DNA from: Daphnia pulex
Taxonomy: Eukaryota > Arthropoda > Branchiopoda > Diplostraca > Daphniidae
Direction: 5' to 3'
DNA length: 64,000 nucleotides
NCBI RefSeq assembly: GCF_021134715.1
Contig: NC_060023.1
Location: 3,100,001-3,164,000, forward strand
The notes under the pieces were generated by a model. It worked only from the letters and a program-made list of their open reading frames with translations, made no database searches and was not told where the DNA came from. This document shows positions 25,813 through 37,884 of the stretch, one piece after another. Each line of letters begins with the position of its first letter. Within the stretch, counting starts at the first letter, position 1. Made by a program: the position numbers and the translations under genes.

Positions 25813-26860
25813 ATGAAAAGAGCGAAGGAGTGGGGGCGAACTCACATATACGGAGATTATCCAGGAATTGCATTTGTTTTCCTTTCTCTCATGCTTCTCG
25901 GCCAACTTGGAGAAGCAACTATAATGTGTCTCGATGCCACATTTCATGCAGTTCCGGGAATTTTCCCCCAGCTACCAACGATCCATTTGATAGCATATAA
26001 CAAGGTAACAATAAAGATTCAAATCGAGTAAAAAAAATTATTTTACATACTTCTTTAGGCGTTTCCAAGTGTATTGGTGTTAATGACAAGGAAGACACGA
26101 CTTCTCTACACTGCCGTTATGCGATTAATTCTCCGTGTGTATCAAGACCGGATTTGGACGCCCAAATAACAATAACAGACGTAGTTTCAGATTACGAGCT
26201 TGCCATTATGGGAGCTGTCCCGGATGTCATCCTGGAAGCGGAATCAAGGGGATATTGGATCCATTAAGGGCAGGCCATAATAAAGAAAACAGGGGATCTT
26301 GGCCTCAACATAATCTACCGGAATGGTGGCGTTGTAGCCCATATAGTCCAAGAAATTATCGGCCTTGCTCTTTTACCTCCAAATAGAATCTACGAAGGTT
26401 TTGAAGTAATTTGTCGTTAATCAACAAATCAAGAAATGGGGTTAAATGTTAAATTTCAATTTTGTAGGATATACGGCGTAGTCATCGTCGGCGTTTGCTG
26501 CGAGAATCTTGAGAAACTCAACACGCGATTGCCGAACTCTACGCCTACTGAACCGGCTATTGGATAGGTACTGTGATCCCGGAACGCTTCAGCTGCCATG
26601 GAAGGGAAAACCGGACAATCAATTTCGTGGAAGCTTGGCACCGGTGGTTCAATAAACGTTGTGTCACCTCCCACCTCAACGCTTGGGATTTAATTGGTAA
26701 GAGTGCAATTAATTATGTTGCTGTAATAATAGAAAAACTAAATTTTACCATCAACTGTTTTCATTAGATGAAATTAAAGAAGCAGAGGAGTCCAAATCCC
26801 GTGATTTTTAAGCCGCCGAGGCCGGAGAAGAGATTGAGTGAGAAGAGATTGGCCGTGGAT
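25813..26860 (+). pseudogene. Mutator-like (MULE) transposase relic
   Basis: Translations in shifting frames resemble the MULE transposase domain of animal FLYWCH/MULE elements. Seen in order: CLDATFHAVPGIFPQL with TIH (about 25927-25990), DYELAIMGAVPDVI (about 26190-26230), GYWIH followed by Q-A-I and a GL-x-Y segment, LALLPPNRIYEGFEV (about 26365-26405), and NRTINFVEAWHRWFN (about 26600-26650). The last matches the family's R-T-N-N-x-x-E-x-W-H block. Stops and frame changes interrupt every segment, so it cannot encode a transposase. The family call rests on motif order, not a search. Confidence 0.65.
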
Positions 26861-26957
26861 CTACAAGGGCCCAGAGAAAACGAAACAGAAATATAGCCAG
26901 GAACGCTACTCTTCTTCAAAATGGCGAACTAACAATTCGGGAGTTGTTGTGACGTGG

Positions 26958-27665
26958 GGGTCGGTATAAGTACTTGTGAGCGTCCATGGGGCTGAGTTGC
27001 AGCAGCGACGAGTTTAATCGCCGAGCCGAAACCGCTTTCAGCCACCTATCCAACACCATGCACGTCGTGGACGACCTGTTGCGCTTCGATCGCTCCTTCC
27101 CTGCCCACGTGCAAGGCGTCTGCTCTGTGCTCCAAGCGGCACGCGACGCCGGCTTCACTTTTAATCCAAAAAATTCTTCTTTGCTCAGGAGCGCGTGAAA
27201 TGGGTCGGCTACATCATCCAGCGCGGCGGCATCGGCGCGGATCCCGACAAATTAAAGGCAATCGCCGATTTTCCACGGCCACAGGACATCACCGGACTCC
27301 GCTCATTTTAAGGCCTGGTGGAACAGCCCGCCGGTTTTTCCAGCTCCATAAGCGGGTTGAAAGAACCGCTCCTCCCACTGCTACGCACGTCCAACCCATT
27401 CATCTGGACCCCAGACCACGAGGAAGCGTCCCAGGACGTAAAAAAGGCGCCTATCAGTCCTCACGCAGTTCGACCCGCAGCTGGAAACTATGCTGCAGAC
27501 GGACGCGTCAATCAAAGACGGATTGGGCAACACCCTGCTGCAACGGCACGGCACAATCTGGAAGCTCGTCGAATGCAATTACCGTTGGTGCACCGATCCG
27601 GAGACACGCTACGCTATTGTCGAGCTTGAGTTGGCGGCCGTCGAATGGGCGGATAAACTACAATG
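26958..27665 (+). pseudogene. Ty3/gypsy-type pol fragment (reverse transcriptase / RNase H)
   Basis: The frame from 26986 gives a reverse transcriptase segment with VVDDLLRFD. This fits the metazoan Ty3/gypsy palm-to-thumb region, with VDD in place of the commoner Y/V-x-DD. After a frameshift near 27187 the thumb continues (VKWVGYIIQ, ADPDKLKAIADFPRP) and ends at a TAA near 27308. A further shifted frame shows RNase H-like [15 protein letters not shown] and [18 protein letters not shown] content is higher than the surroundings. There are no LTRs next to it. It is a degraded fragment only. Confidence 0.75.
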
Positions 27666-27966
27666 ACTATCGAGGGGAAATAAATCTTAAAAGATTACCT
27701 GATACCTAAGGAATGTAGTTATTTAATTAAGAATAGCAACTGAAGACGACTGAAATGGGAAAATTAAAAACTAAAACTGAAACGGGCGAAACTCCGTAAG
27801 CCGTCATGCAAGAACTGTTACTGGTTCGTGGCCAATCGATTTTTCACAATTTCATCGAACTGGCACCTTCGGACGTTAGACTACTCTATAATCAGCCGGC
27901 CACAACACACAAGGCAAGGGGAGTTTTCTGTTTAACTACCGTTTTCAAGGGGTAGCAAAATGGGGG

Positions 27967-28098
27967 GGTAGCCAGTGTTGGGTAGCCAGTGTTGGGGTAG
28001 CGAGTGTCGGCCGTATGGGTAGCCAGTGTGGGGTAGCCAGTGTTGAGGTAGCCAGTGTCGACCCCCCAGGTAGCCAGTGTCGAAGGTAGCAGGTGTCT
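27967..28098. repeat. Minisatellite, core GGTAGCCAGTGTYG
   Basis: About eight units of 14-22 bp sharing GGTAGCCAGTGT, with variable spacers between units. No coding frame. Confidence 0.85.
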
Positions 28099-28109
28099 CC
28101 ACAGCAACA

Positions 28110-28260
28110 CGTCGACAGCTACCTAGGCCATCGTGGCAGCCATGAGATGAATTCGTTAAGAATTTTTGCACGGGACGATAGGACACAGTAGATTGCGAAA
28201 AAACGCGATGCAGTTGTTCTGCTAAAGGTGGTCGCACCTTTCTATTGCGATGTGTAAGAT
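28110..28260 (+). repeat. Dispersed repeat shared with 37885-38020
   Basis: Both copies contain CCTAGGCCATCGTG, CACGGGACGAT, GGACACAGT and GCAGTTGTTCTGCTA in the same order and spacing. In the other copy the repeat runs directly into a solo LTR. Likely part of a retroelement or an LTR insertion-site repeat. Confidence 0.7.
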
Positions 28261-28287
28261 CAAAGAAACGCAGATTAAAAACACTTA

Positions 28288-28541
28288 CAGTACCTACTAA
28301 AGTTTGGGAACGCGCGAGAGAACCTTATGGAAAAAGGCGTTTTTCTCGGCGTTCACAAAAAATCCAATTTTCGTCGGATTGCGACGAATTTTTTTTTGGC
28401 CGTAGCCATTATGGGTAGCATTACGCCGATTTTTTTTCAAGATTTTTCCTATCAAGGGCAGGGTCACTTTTAACTCGAGCCCTAAGTTTGGGAACGCTCC
28501 GTAGAGCCATATGCAAATTAGGCTACGGGGGGGGGGGGGGG
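28288..28541 (+). mobile_element. Second Tc1-like IR/DR end
   Basis: Starts TA|CAGTACCTACTAAAG. AAGTTTGGGAACGC occurs at 28300 and again at 28484, 184 bp apart, so it has the same geometry as the element at 23553 with different sequence. A run of 15 G closes the segment (28527-28541). Confidence 0.6.
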
Positions 28542-28560
28542 TTTAAGTTATTTTACAAAA

Positions 28561-31440
28561 AAAGGGACCCCCCAGAAATTGTAGTGTTTTTTCTGATTTT
28601 TGACATTAGTTTTCGGGCAAACCAGACCTTTAAAAAAATCTAATTGTTTAGAATAAAAGATTTTGTCCCCCTCCAGAGACATCTTGCCCCGTTTTTATTT
28701 TAAACGGTTATTAGCAGAGATATTGGCAATTGAAAATCTTGAAAATGTTTCCTCATTTTCTGAAGATTTTCGCCATTGACAGACGTCATTTCGCCACGCC
28801 ATCTAGCGGCCGATTTTGAAAAAAAGCAATGGAGATCTATTTTTCTGGCCATTTGAATGGACTGGCCTGTTTATTGTGAATGAACGATAAAACACACAAA
28901 CAAAAACTTGATACACTTTTAAAGATAATTGAATGGGCTTTTCATTGATATATAGTTTGACTAGATTTTCAATTTTTTAAATGTTAAAATTTGCAATGCA
29001 AGTAAAAAAATCAGAAAAATTGCTTTGGAAAAATCATATTTTCTTAAATAACTCTAGAACTTATTATTTTTTTTACCAAACTTGGCATACAAATACCTCA
29101 CACGGTTATGCATCAGTTGGTAACAAATTATTTCCTTATTTGATTTCTAACAGGTCGAAAAGGCGGTTGTCCGAAATAGCCCCCGTCCGGAATAGCCCCG
29201 CTCCCCTCTACATCTATTTAAAAAAAAAGTTTGTTAGATTGGAATAATTAGCGAAACATGACAAAAGATTATTACCATACTAGAAACTGAGCACCTCCAA
29301 CCCAATATCAAGAAACATAAGTAGGCTTACTCCTGGTCTATAACATGCTATAAGTCTCCTACAGATAAATAATTTGTTAAAACGATCTGTTTTATGATCC
29401 ACTGGGACCACTGGGATGAAAAATATGTCCAAAGAAGTTTAAATCTGGTGTCATCCATAACCTTTAACATAAACAAAGTCCTAACGCTGGATTACCTTGA
29501 TTTTTCTTCTAGTGCCAGTCGATACCGATTTAGTACATATTTATATATTTCACTTCATGCTTGCAGCATGTTTGCAAGTTGCACACACAGTCTTGCGTTA
29601 AGACGTTACGTTTGGTTTTGTTTATATTTTATAACGTGTCTTTATTGCAGCTTTGCAATTTTGCAGACAAGATTAGACGTGTTTTTAATAGCCAACGATA
29701 GATGTCGTTATTGAGCATGTTCACATGTCGTTTTATTCTGTTTCTGCCTTTCAGCGGCAATTTCGTAAAAAAATAACCAAATTAACACTTAGGTTAAAAG
29801 TTCCTAAGAATAAGTTGCAATGCGATAAAACCTCCAACAAAAAAAAATACTGTGAACAAAAAATTCCTCGATCCAAAAATTTGACTGGTGCATTCATTTG
29901 GAAGGCGTTTTTGGTTTTTCTTATTTAACACATCATCAATAAGGTCAAAGCAGAATAGTTTGGCTAGCCAGATTTGGGCCAAGAAACAGGTTTATTATCG
30001 ACTATCTAGCGGCTACCTCCTTTTTGAATATTTTATTTAAGTTTAACACAGTTATTCTGTTAAAGAAAGAGATAAACGACATCTCTTTAAAAATGATGGA
30101 TGATGTCTGATGTTAAAAACAATGGACATTAACTTGAAACAAGGAAGTTGGAAAAATGAAGATGAAAATGTACGAAAAGGGGTGGACGGGGAAGGAATCA
30201 AAGAAAATAAATGAAAAACCTGGAAATTGAATTCCTTTTCCACTCACTGGAACTAGTTCCTGGTCAAGATAAATCCAAAAAAACAGTTGGGAATATTTCA
30301 TCAGCCACTCGTCTCTTCCAACTTCACACGCCATCACTAGTTCTCAATATGGAAATGTGAAGTAATATTTCTCACTTATTTTCTCAGCAATACACTTCAG
30401 TACATATTTCCACTAATGGGAATCAAAATATTAGAACCTGTTATAATAAGAACTTCAAAATTATTCTTTTTTTTATTGGCGCTTAAGTGCTACGGATTAA
30501 TCGGTCAATCAATGTTGTGAATGTCAGGAAGTTATTAAAAAAAGTTGCTTCGTCAAGGCAGGCCACACATGATAGTGGCGACGGAATGCAGCACAGAAAC
30601 AAGATCAAGCAAGTCACGAGAACTGCTAATGATACCTGAAGATGCATCGATTAGTGCACAACTCCTTTCGTCCTTTAAACGGAACAATCAAGTTGAACTT
30701 GAAACTCCGAATCAAGACACCAAGACAGCAAAATGAAGCTGATGATGACCATGAAGGTAAATCAACAACCTTAATGGGTTGATCAATGCGATATAATATC
30801 ACATTGATTTCATTAATGCTTGAATTTAATATCGCCGATATTAAATTCGTTTAATTTAAAAAAAACTTTTATTGGATTCAATTCATAAAAAACTTGAATC
30901 CTAAATAATCATTGCATCAGATTTTGCACTTTGTTCCTTTTGTTCCCAGTCATGCAAGATAACCCAAAAAGGTTGGGAAGATTTCATCAGTCACTCGTCT
31001 CAGTCAACTTTACACGTGGTCGCTAGTTCTCAAAATGGAGTTGTATACCAATATCGTTGGCATTCTATTGGGAAAAGATATTCTTTTGGTTCATTTACTA
31101 ACACCCTTGAGGATTAAGTTGAAAGTTAATTCATGATTCCTTTACGCTTTTATTGATTCTGCTCTCTATCTTGAAAATAGTATTCATCAGTACATCACTT
31201 CATTTGGACCTTATACAGAACAATCAAGCTGAATTTCACTGAATTTGAACACATTTGGTTACCTTTAAAGAAAAAATGGACATGGACACACAAAATAATT
31301 ACTGAATAGGACATCAGTAAATCACTTTATCCATTTTACTTATTTTGCAAATTAGTTAGATGAGTAGGAGCGAAAAGACGAAATTCTTCACTTTCAGTTG
31401 GTCTATTTTCCATTTAAAAATGCAAATTACCCTGAGGCAA
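28561..31440. other. AT-rich intergenic DNA before the C1q cluster
   Basis: No supported gene. About 30250-31200 resembles the sequence upstream of C1q gene 2 (around 34250-34950), so the distal upstream part of the C1q duplication unit begins here. A GC-richer patch near 29160-29210 (AATAGCCCC repeated) may be a transposon end. Confidence 0.5.
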
Positions 31441-31465
31441 CCGCACGGCAATGCAAGATCCGCAC

Positions 31466-31473
31466 TATATAAA
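31466..31473 (+). promoter_or_regulatory. TATA box of C1q gene 1
   Basis: TATATAAA in the block CACTATATAAAGCACGAC, about 90 bp before the start codon. The same block precedes genes 2, 3 and 4. Confidence 0.65.
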
Positions 31474-31558
31474 GCACGACCATTTCCTCAGTTTTCCATC
31501 ATTCGTGACAAAATCTACGATCCAGTTCAAGCATCGTACTGTCGCAGCCATAGTAACC

Positions 31559-33391
31559 ATGAAGCAAACGGTAAGTTACCTAATCATAGTTTATTTATTT
31601 TGCTGATCTTTTAATTGTTTGAATTGCCCATTAAATTTTCATTTAGATTATTTTAATCTTTGTGTCATTGACGGCCTACGGTTCAACGTCCTCTGCCCAG
31701 CAACCTACCACCTGGACCATCCCTTACTTTTACTACCATTACAACACCCCAGCACCGGCTCTGCCTACCCAGAAGGTCTCTGTTATGTACGAGTCATGAA
31801 AGGTGGCGTGTCGGTTCCTACCCTCCCTGACTAGAGTGGCCGGCAACGGCAGTCTGCTGTACGCTTCCCTTGGATAAGGTTGTTCCCTCCCGTGTCAGCC
31901 CTTCAATAAAATTACGGTGGCTTCATTCCACCGGGACGGAACCTAACAGTCTCGGCCCATGAAAAAGCAGGAAATCAGCAGCAGCTATTCACTAATTACA
32001 ACGATCACAGTATCCAAAACACGCTAGGATCCCATGTCGTACTATTAACAACATGCCTAAGGGATTTGAAAAGTAAGTTCAAAATAAAATAGGCTGTAAC
32101 GGTAATTCAAATCTAATGCGTGAAAAACTATTTTCAGCCACGAAAGCTGATTTGATACACACGCATACCGAGGTTGAAACTGTGAAAAAGGAGTTGAAAG
32201 AGTTGAAAGGTGATTTCTTATTAGGCCTACATATTCATTTATAAACAAAGAAGGATTAAAGATCTGAAATAACCCTATTGATTTTATAAGATAATTCCCA
32301 ATTTAACTCGACATCAACTCAACTTTTGGCAAATGTTATGGCAACGGTTGAATATATGAAACAAGAGATGTCTGGTATGGTCACCAAAACCGATTTGGCG
32401 CAGACTACACAGCGCTTGGAAGAAACTCATACATCACGCGTTGAAAGTGTAAAGAACGAGTTAAAAGGTAATTTGCTGAAACATTTTGAAAAGATGAAAT
32501 TATTAAAAAATTCGACGTTATTACATCAATTTCTCTATGCGCTTAATTAATAGCTACGCAAGCCGATGTGACACAAAAACACACTGCCGTAGAAAGAGTA
32601 AAAACTGAGTTGACACACGTTACGACTGCATATGAAAATTTGAAAATAGAGATGAATGGTATCGTAAAACAATGCAGAGTTTTTAAGACTGGTGAACAGG
32701 AAGATTGAAATTAATCATAATTTTTTTGCCAGCGAACGTTGTTTCTAGCGCTTCCACCATCGGTCGAATGCCCAAATCTTGTGACGATCTGCAGAAAATT
32801 GGCCACGGAAAAGCGGATTGTTCTCAGTCATGGGGAACAAAACAGTCGACAACGTCTACTGCGATTTCACGTAACCAACCAACAACACAGGTATGGCCCA
32901 GTTTGTTTTTTTCCATTCGCGCGTAATATAACTTGTAATTTCTGTTGTTAGGTTTTCAAAAGGTGATCGGCCACTTTGACGTTAAAACAACACCTGTTTA
33001 TTTTCACGCCCAAAAATACTCCTTCCACGTCAGGATTCATACAATGGTTCCATTCGATTTGCTGAGATTGAACGTGGGGAATGCGATGAGCACTACCGGA
33101 ATATTCGTCGCTCCCAAAACCGGAAAATACTTTTTCGCTCTTTCGGGTCTAACTGAAGAACATAAAGCTGCAAACGTCGAAATGCAAGTGAAAACTGCAA
33201 CAGCGGATTGGTCAAGAGTGAGACAGGCGTATGGTACGCCCGGATATCAAACATATTCATTGCAAGCCACGTTAGATCTTGCTAAAGGCGATCAAATAAG
33301 ATTACTGCTAGCAGCCGGAGCAATTCATGATACCACGATTCACTATATCAGTTTCGTTGGTCAGGTACTCGAGGAAGACATCCTTCATTAA
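31559..33391 (+). pseudogene. C1q gene 1, disrupted
   Basis: Same seven-exon plan as gene 2: 31559-31570, 31647-32072, 32138-32209, 32291-32467, 32554-32658, 32733-32890 and 32952-33391. Two lesions break it. A 168-bp TG...CA element sits in exon 2 and brings a stop within a few codons. Exon 6 is 158 bp where the others are 150. Nine added bases explain part of this and leave one base missing at CACGGAAAAGCGG, which shifts the frame before the conserved CDF cysteine. The last exon still encodes a full C1q domain with LNVGNAMS and GKYFFALSG. The signal peptide exon and TATA box are intact, so it may still be transcribed. AATAAA lies at 33487. Confidence 0.8.
31781..31948 (+). mobile_element. 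Small LTR-like insertion (TGTTA...TAACA) in C1q gene 1 exon 2
   Basis: 168 bp with TGTTA at the start and TAACA at the end, flanked by GTCTC at 31776-31780 and 31949-31953. Removing it with one GTCTC brings exon 2 back into line with genes 2 and 4. It contains CAATAAAATT, a possible polyadenylation signal. A 5-bp duplication and TG...CA ends fit a solo LTR or TRIM-type element. Confidence 0.8.
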
Positions 33392-35160
33392 GCTTAAACA
33401 ATCAAAGCCAGAAACACTTAATTCTGAAAGGCAAATCAGTTTCAGTGCATTATGCATATGGCGAATGTTGTGTTAACTGGATTTGGAATAAAAACGGGAT
33501 AAGCAAAGGTGTCATTGTTATTAATTATGACAAATTAATGATAATCATGAAAATAATAGTACTGTTAAGTTCAAAAACAAGTTGAACAGAACATTCCTCT
33601 CTTTCTTCACTACGTTTTCTTTCTCTTTTTGAACATTGCTTTCTTCGAACAATTTTGTAACGTAATGTTAAAGGAAAAGCGTAGGAAACAATAGGCTCAC
33701 AGAGTCACGGAAATGAAAGATTAAAAAAGCCCCAATGAATATGCAGTCAAATTGATCCGAGATTATGTTTAAACGTGAACCGGTTCTTCCTCATATTTGG
33801 AGAAGACAATAGAACGGAGCGACGAGAAAATAAGGTAAATTATCAAAATGTAGATGGCAATAACGGACACTGTGAAAGACTCTACAATGCCAGAAACGAA
33901 ATAATTTAACGGTAAATGACTTCATTATAAATAACTTATTGTCATACAGATAATGCAGAAAGTGGATTAAGACGCCACCTTGGCTTTGTGAAAAACATTA
34001 TAGACATCAAGTTCAAATAAGGAGTTTGAAAAAAGCACAAGATGGAAATGAGCTAGTAGAGGGAAGGAAGATGGAATAACTATACCGTAAAAGGAGAACG
34101 AAAAGGAAAAGTTGTACGTAAATGACATTGGGTTAATCAGCGCGATATTGAATTCTTTGACTCTAAAAACATCTTTTTTTTGGTTTTAATTAATTCGGAA
34201 AGAACCTGAAATCTACAAACTCAACCACCTTCACTCAACAAGCATCAGCTCCTGCTCACACGGGGAATTAGTTCCCGGTAGAGATAACCCAAAAAGGTTG
34301 GAAATGTTTCAACATTTATTCGTCTCCATCAACTCCACACGCGATCACTAGTTCTCAATATGGAAGTGTACACCAATGTCGTTGATATCTCTTATCGAGA
34401 AAGATATCATTATAGTTCATTTACCGACGCCATTAAAAATTAGGAAAAAGGTATTTGTTGTTTCTTTAACACTTATTGATTCTACTGATACAACTCCGTA
34501 TCTTCTAAATAGGCAAAACTCAACAAAACGACAAACTCCCACTATTAATAGATTAACCAAAACGAAAACTCTCCCCCTCCCAATTTTCCTGGCCTTCTTC
34601 TTCTTTATCCATCGTTATTGAAACTATTCGTACAGGGCACACAATATTTTCCATCAATGAGAATCTATGATCATGATACGAATTCAAAGAAAGTAATCCT
34701 CATCTAAATGGGCGCTCACCTGCTACTATATAGAAGCAAATAAATTTCATGACATTCAGCAGGTTATCCGAAAAAATAAAAAAAACAAGTTTATTCGTCA
34801 AGGCAATCAACAAATGATAGTGACGATATACTGAACAAAAACACGAAGATCAGACAGGTCACGAAGACTGCAGATGACACTAGAAGATGTATCGACCAGT
34901 ACACAACTTCATGCGTCCCTTAAAAGGACCGATTCAGTTAAATTTAAATAACTTTCGTTCCATATAAAATAAATCGGGTGTGGACAAATTCAAGAGTTAT
35001 TGAATGCACAAGGGCATCAGTAAATCAATAAATTTTTCCATTTTATTTTGCAAATGAGTTGAATGAGTACGAGCAAAAACGCAAACTTTTTCACCTTCAG
35101 TTGATCTGATTTCCCGATTAAATAGAAAATTACCCGGAGGCAACCACAAGGCAATGCAAA
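33392..35160. other. Intergenic DNA between C1q genes 1 and 2
   Basis: Holds the gene 1 polyadenylation signal at 33487 and upstream sequence of gene 2. No other gene is supported. Copied almost unchanged at 45233-47000. Confidence 0.7.
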
Positions 35161-35168
35161 ATCTGCAC

Positions 35169-35176
35169 TATTTAAA
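35169..35176 (+). promoter_or_regulatory. TATA box of C1q gene 2
   Basis: TATTTAAA in GCACTATTTAAAGGACGACC, followed by a shared CATCATTCGTCGC near the likely transcription start and ATG at 35247. Confidence 0.65.
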
Positions 35177-35246
35177 GGACGACCGTTTACTCAGTTTCCA
35201 TCATTCGTCGCCATAAAAACTACGATCCACTACAAAAATCGCAGCG

Positions 35247-36921
35247 ATGAAGCAAACGGTAATTAAAAAATTAATCATCGATTTGTTATGCTATCCTAAT
35301 TCTATTCGTACATGCCGTTGTTTGAATTGATCACTCAATTCACCTTTTAGATTATTTTGATCTTTGTCTCCTTGACGGCCTACGGTTTGTCTGCCTCTGA
35401 CCAGCAACCAACCACCTGGACCAACCCTTACTTCTACTACCATTACAACACTCCCCTGGACCTGCCTACCCAGAAGGTCTCGACTGATGAAAAAGCAGGA
35501 AATCAGCAGCAGCTATTCACTAATTACAACGATCACAGTATGCAAAACACGCTAGGATCTCATGTCGTACTTTTGACAACATGCCTAAGGGATTTGAAAA
35601 GTAAGTTCAAAAACATAACAAAACAGTCAATAATGGTAATTCGGATAAATTACGCTATAAACTATTTTCAGCCACCAAAGCCGATTTGGTACACACACAT
35701 TCCGAAGTCGAAACTGTGAAAAAGGAACTGAATAAATTGAAAGGTGATTTTTTATCATTTTCACTAATAAAACGAAGAATAACTGAAAATTTGAAATACC
35801 TCCATTGTTTTCTTAGAGAATTCACAATTTAATTCAACATCAATTCAAATTTTGGCAAATGCTATGGCCACGGTCGAAAATTTGAAAAAAGAGATGATCA
35901 CTAAAACCGATTTGGCACACACTACGCAGCGTTTGGACGAAACACATGCATCACGCGTCGAAAGCCTAAAGAAAGAATTGAAATGTAAAGATTAACGTTA
36001 GCGACAATGAAAGAATAGCTAATAGAATATGAAATATAATTATATTAATTTTTCAATGCACAAAATGCGTTAACAGCTTCACAAGCCAAAATGGAAACCA
36101 TGCTTAATGTCGTCGAAAGCGTAAAGACTGAGTTTACCCATGTGTTGTCCTCATTCGAAGCTATGAAAAAAGAGTTGAATGGTAACGAAAATCAATGGTA
36201 ACGCACTTTTCACTTTATTCAACTAAATTTTGACTTCTTTGCCAGCCAACGCTGCCTCCAGCATCGGTCGAATGCCCAAATCTTGTGACGATCTTCAGAA
36301 AATTGGCCACCGGAAAAGCGGATTGTTCTCAGTCATGGGAGACAAAACAGTCGATAACGTCTACTGCGATTTCACAAAAACAATCAACGATACAGGTGCA
36401 TAGGAAAATAGTAGCTATTTCACGCAAGTGAAAAATAAAACAGTTAATTTTTACGCAATAACTTGCAATTTCTGTGGTTAGGTTTTCAAAAAGTGATTGG
36501 CCACGTCGACGTTAAAACATCGTCTGTTTATTTTCACGCCCAAAGAAGCTCTCCCTACACCACCCGTAATACCGTTATTCCATTCGATTTGTTGAGATTG
36601 AACGTGGGGAATGCCATGAGCGTTACCGGAATATTCGTCACTCCTAAACCCGGCAAATACTTGTTTATTTATTCGGGTATTGGCGAGATACATGTAGTTG
36701 CAAGAGTCGAGATGCAATTGAAAACTGCAACAGTAGATTGGTCAAGGATAGGGCAAGCATATGGAGGAATAACGCACCAGACATTTTCACTGCAAGCCAA
36801 TTTGGAACTTGCAAAAGGAGACCAAATTAGACTGATGTTACTGGAAGGAGCAATTCTTGATAACGAAAATCATTATACCAATTTTATTGGCCAGCTACTA
36901 GAGGAAGAAATCCTTCCATAG
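35247..36921 (+). CDS. C1q gene 2: secreted coiled-coil/C1q-domain protein
   Basis: Exons 35247-35258, 35351-35600, 35672-35743, 35817-35984, 36077-36181, 36246-36395 and 36482-36921 join in frame to 398 residues. Exon 1 is only MKQT; exon 2 completes a signal peptide ending near LSAS. A Tyr/Pro-rich stretch follows, then three coiled-coil exons (about residues 88-203) with heptad-like Leu/Val spacing and repeated VESVKKEL-like units. Next is an SCDDL...SGLF...VYCDF segment resembling the start of a fibrinogen C-terminal domain. A C1q/TNF-like jelly roll ends the protein (about 253-398; FDLLRLNVGNAMS, GKYLFIYSG, GDQIRLML). Internal introns are phase 1. The predicted role is an extracellular, probably trimeric, recognition protein; the ligand is unknown. 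AATAAA lies at 37083. Confidence 0.88.
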
Positions 36922-37884
36922 TTTGTAACGAACGAAACAAGAACCGAAGAATTAAAAACTTTGAAAAGACGACCCAGTTTTTACACTTTTTCTTGTGAAA
37001 CAATATCGGGGTACCGAAGAGGACTTTATGTTTTTGGCAAATGGTGAATATTGTGTTCAAATTGAATTGGGATTGATTACAAAATAAAGCAATGTGTCGC
37101 TAAGTGCCTGATTTATTATACAGAGCCCTATCCCCTGTGCTCTTATCTTCCAGTAGAAGGAACGGCCCTGTGCAAATTTGATCAAAAAAGCACAGGACAA
37201 AAAAGAAAAAGCACAAACGTCCCTCTCGTTGCTGGTGGTACAGAGAAAATAGTTCTTCAATGCATGAAGCAAAAGGACACATTTCCTTACAAAGGAAAGT
37301 GATCAGAAAAAAAACAATTATAATAATTAAGATCATATTTCCTGTCCTGCCGAACTGCTTAAAAAAGGAATCTGGTCTTGACGTCTTGTCCGGAAACAAA
37401 ACCGGTTCACGGGACGTATTTTAAATATTTAAGGTTACAAATTATGAAAACTGTCTATCCACTTGTCTGCTCATTTGATCCAAGTTCGACGCCAAATTTC
37501 GAATCTTGAAAAAACAAGAAGCAAACAAACGTTGAAACTTCCATAAGTTTGTTCAATAATTGTTTGACCATGAAATTAAAATGAATAATAAACTCGACAG
37601 AAGCTTAATTCTTTTTACGTCAGTAATACCGTAAAAAGTGACGTAAAAAAGACCAGATAAAAAAGTAGAGAAAGCTTACAAATGTGTACTAATCAACCAC
37701 GCTACAATAATTCCCTAACTAAAGTAGTTAAGTGGTTAAGTATGCATAGAAACATTGTCTGTTCGAAATTCGAACTTCCGTCTTACCTCCGTTTCCGGTC
37801 CCCAGTGGATTTGCGTGCGTTACTCCCCGACGGAGTACCCACGACGAAATCCTTTACAGTTGGTACCTATCAACACTTCGACAT
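36922..37884. other. Intergenic DNA after C1q gene 2
   Basis: Contains the gene 2 3' flank, then AT-rich sequence with no recognised gene. Minus-strand open frames near 37100-37400 have no motif support. Confidence 0.5.

Larger units (their letters stand above)
32952..35600 (+). repeat. Duplicated block A (gene 1 last exon to gene 2 exon 2)
   Basis: Nearly identical to 44793-47441, in direct orientation, offset by 11.84 kb. It covers the C1q exon, 3' flank, intergenic DNA, promoter and first two exons of the next gene. Similarity falls at intron 2 on the right and in exon 6 on the left. Confidence 0.9.
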
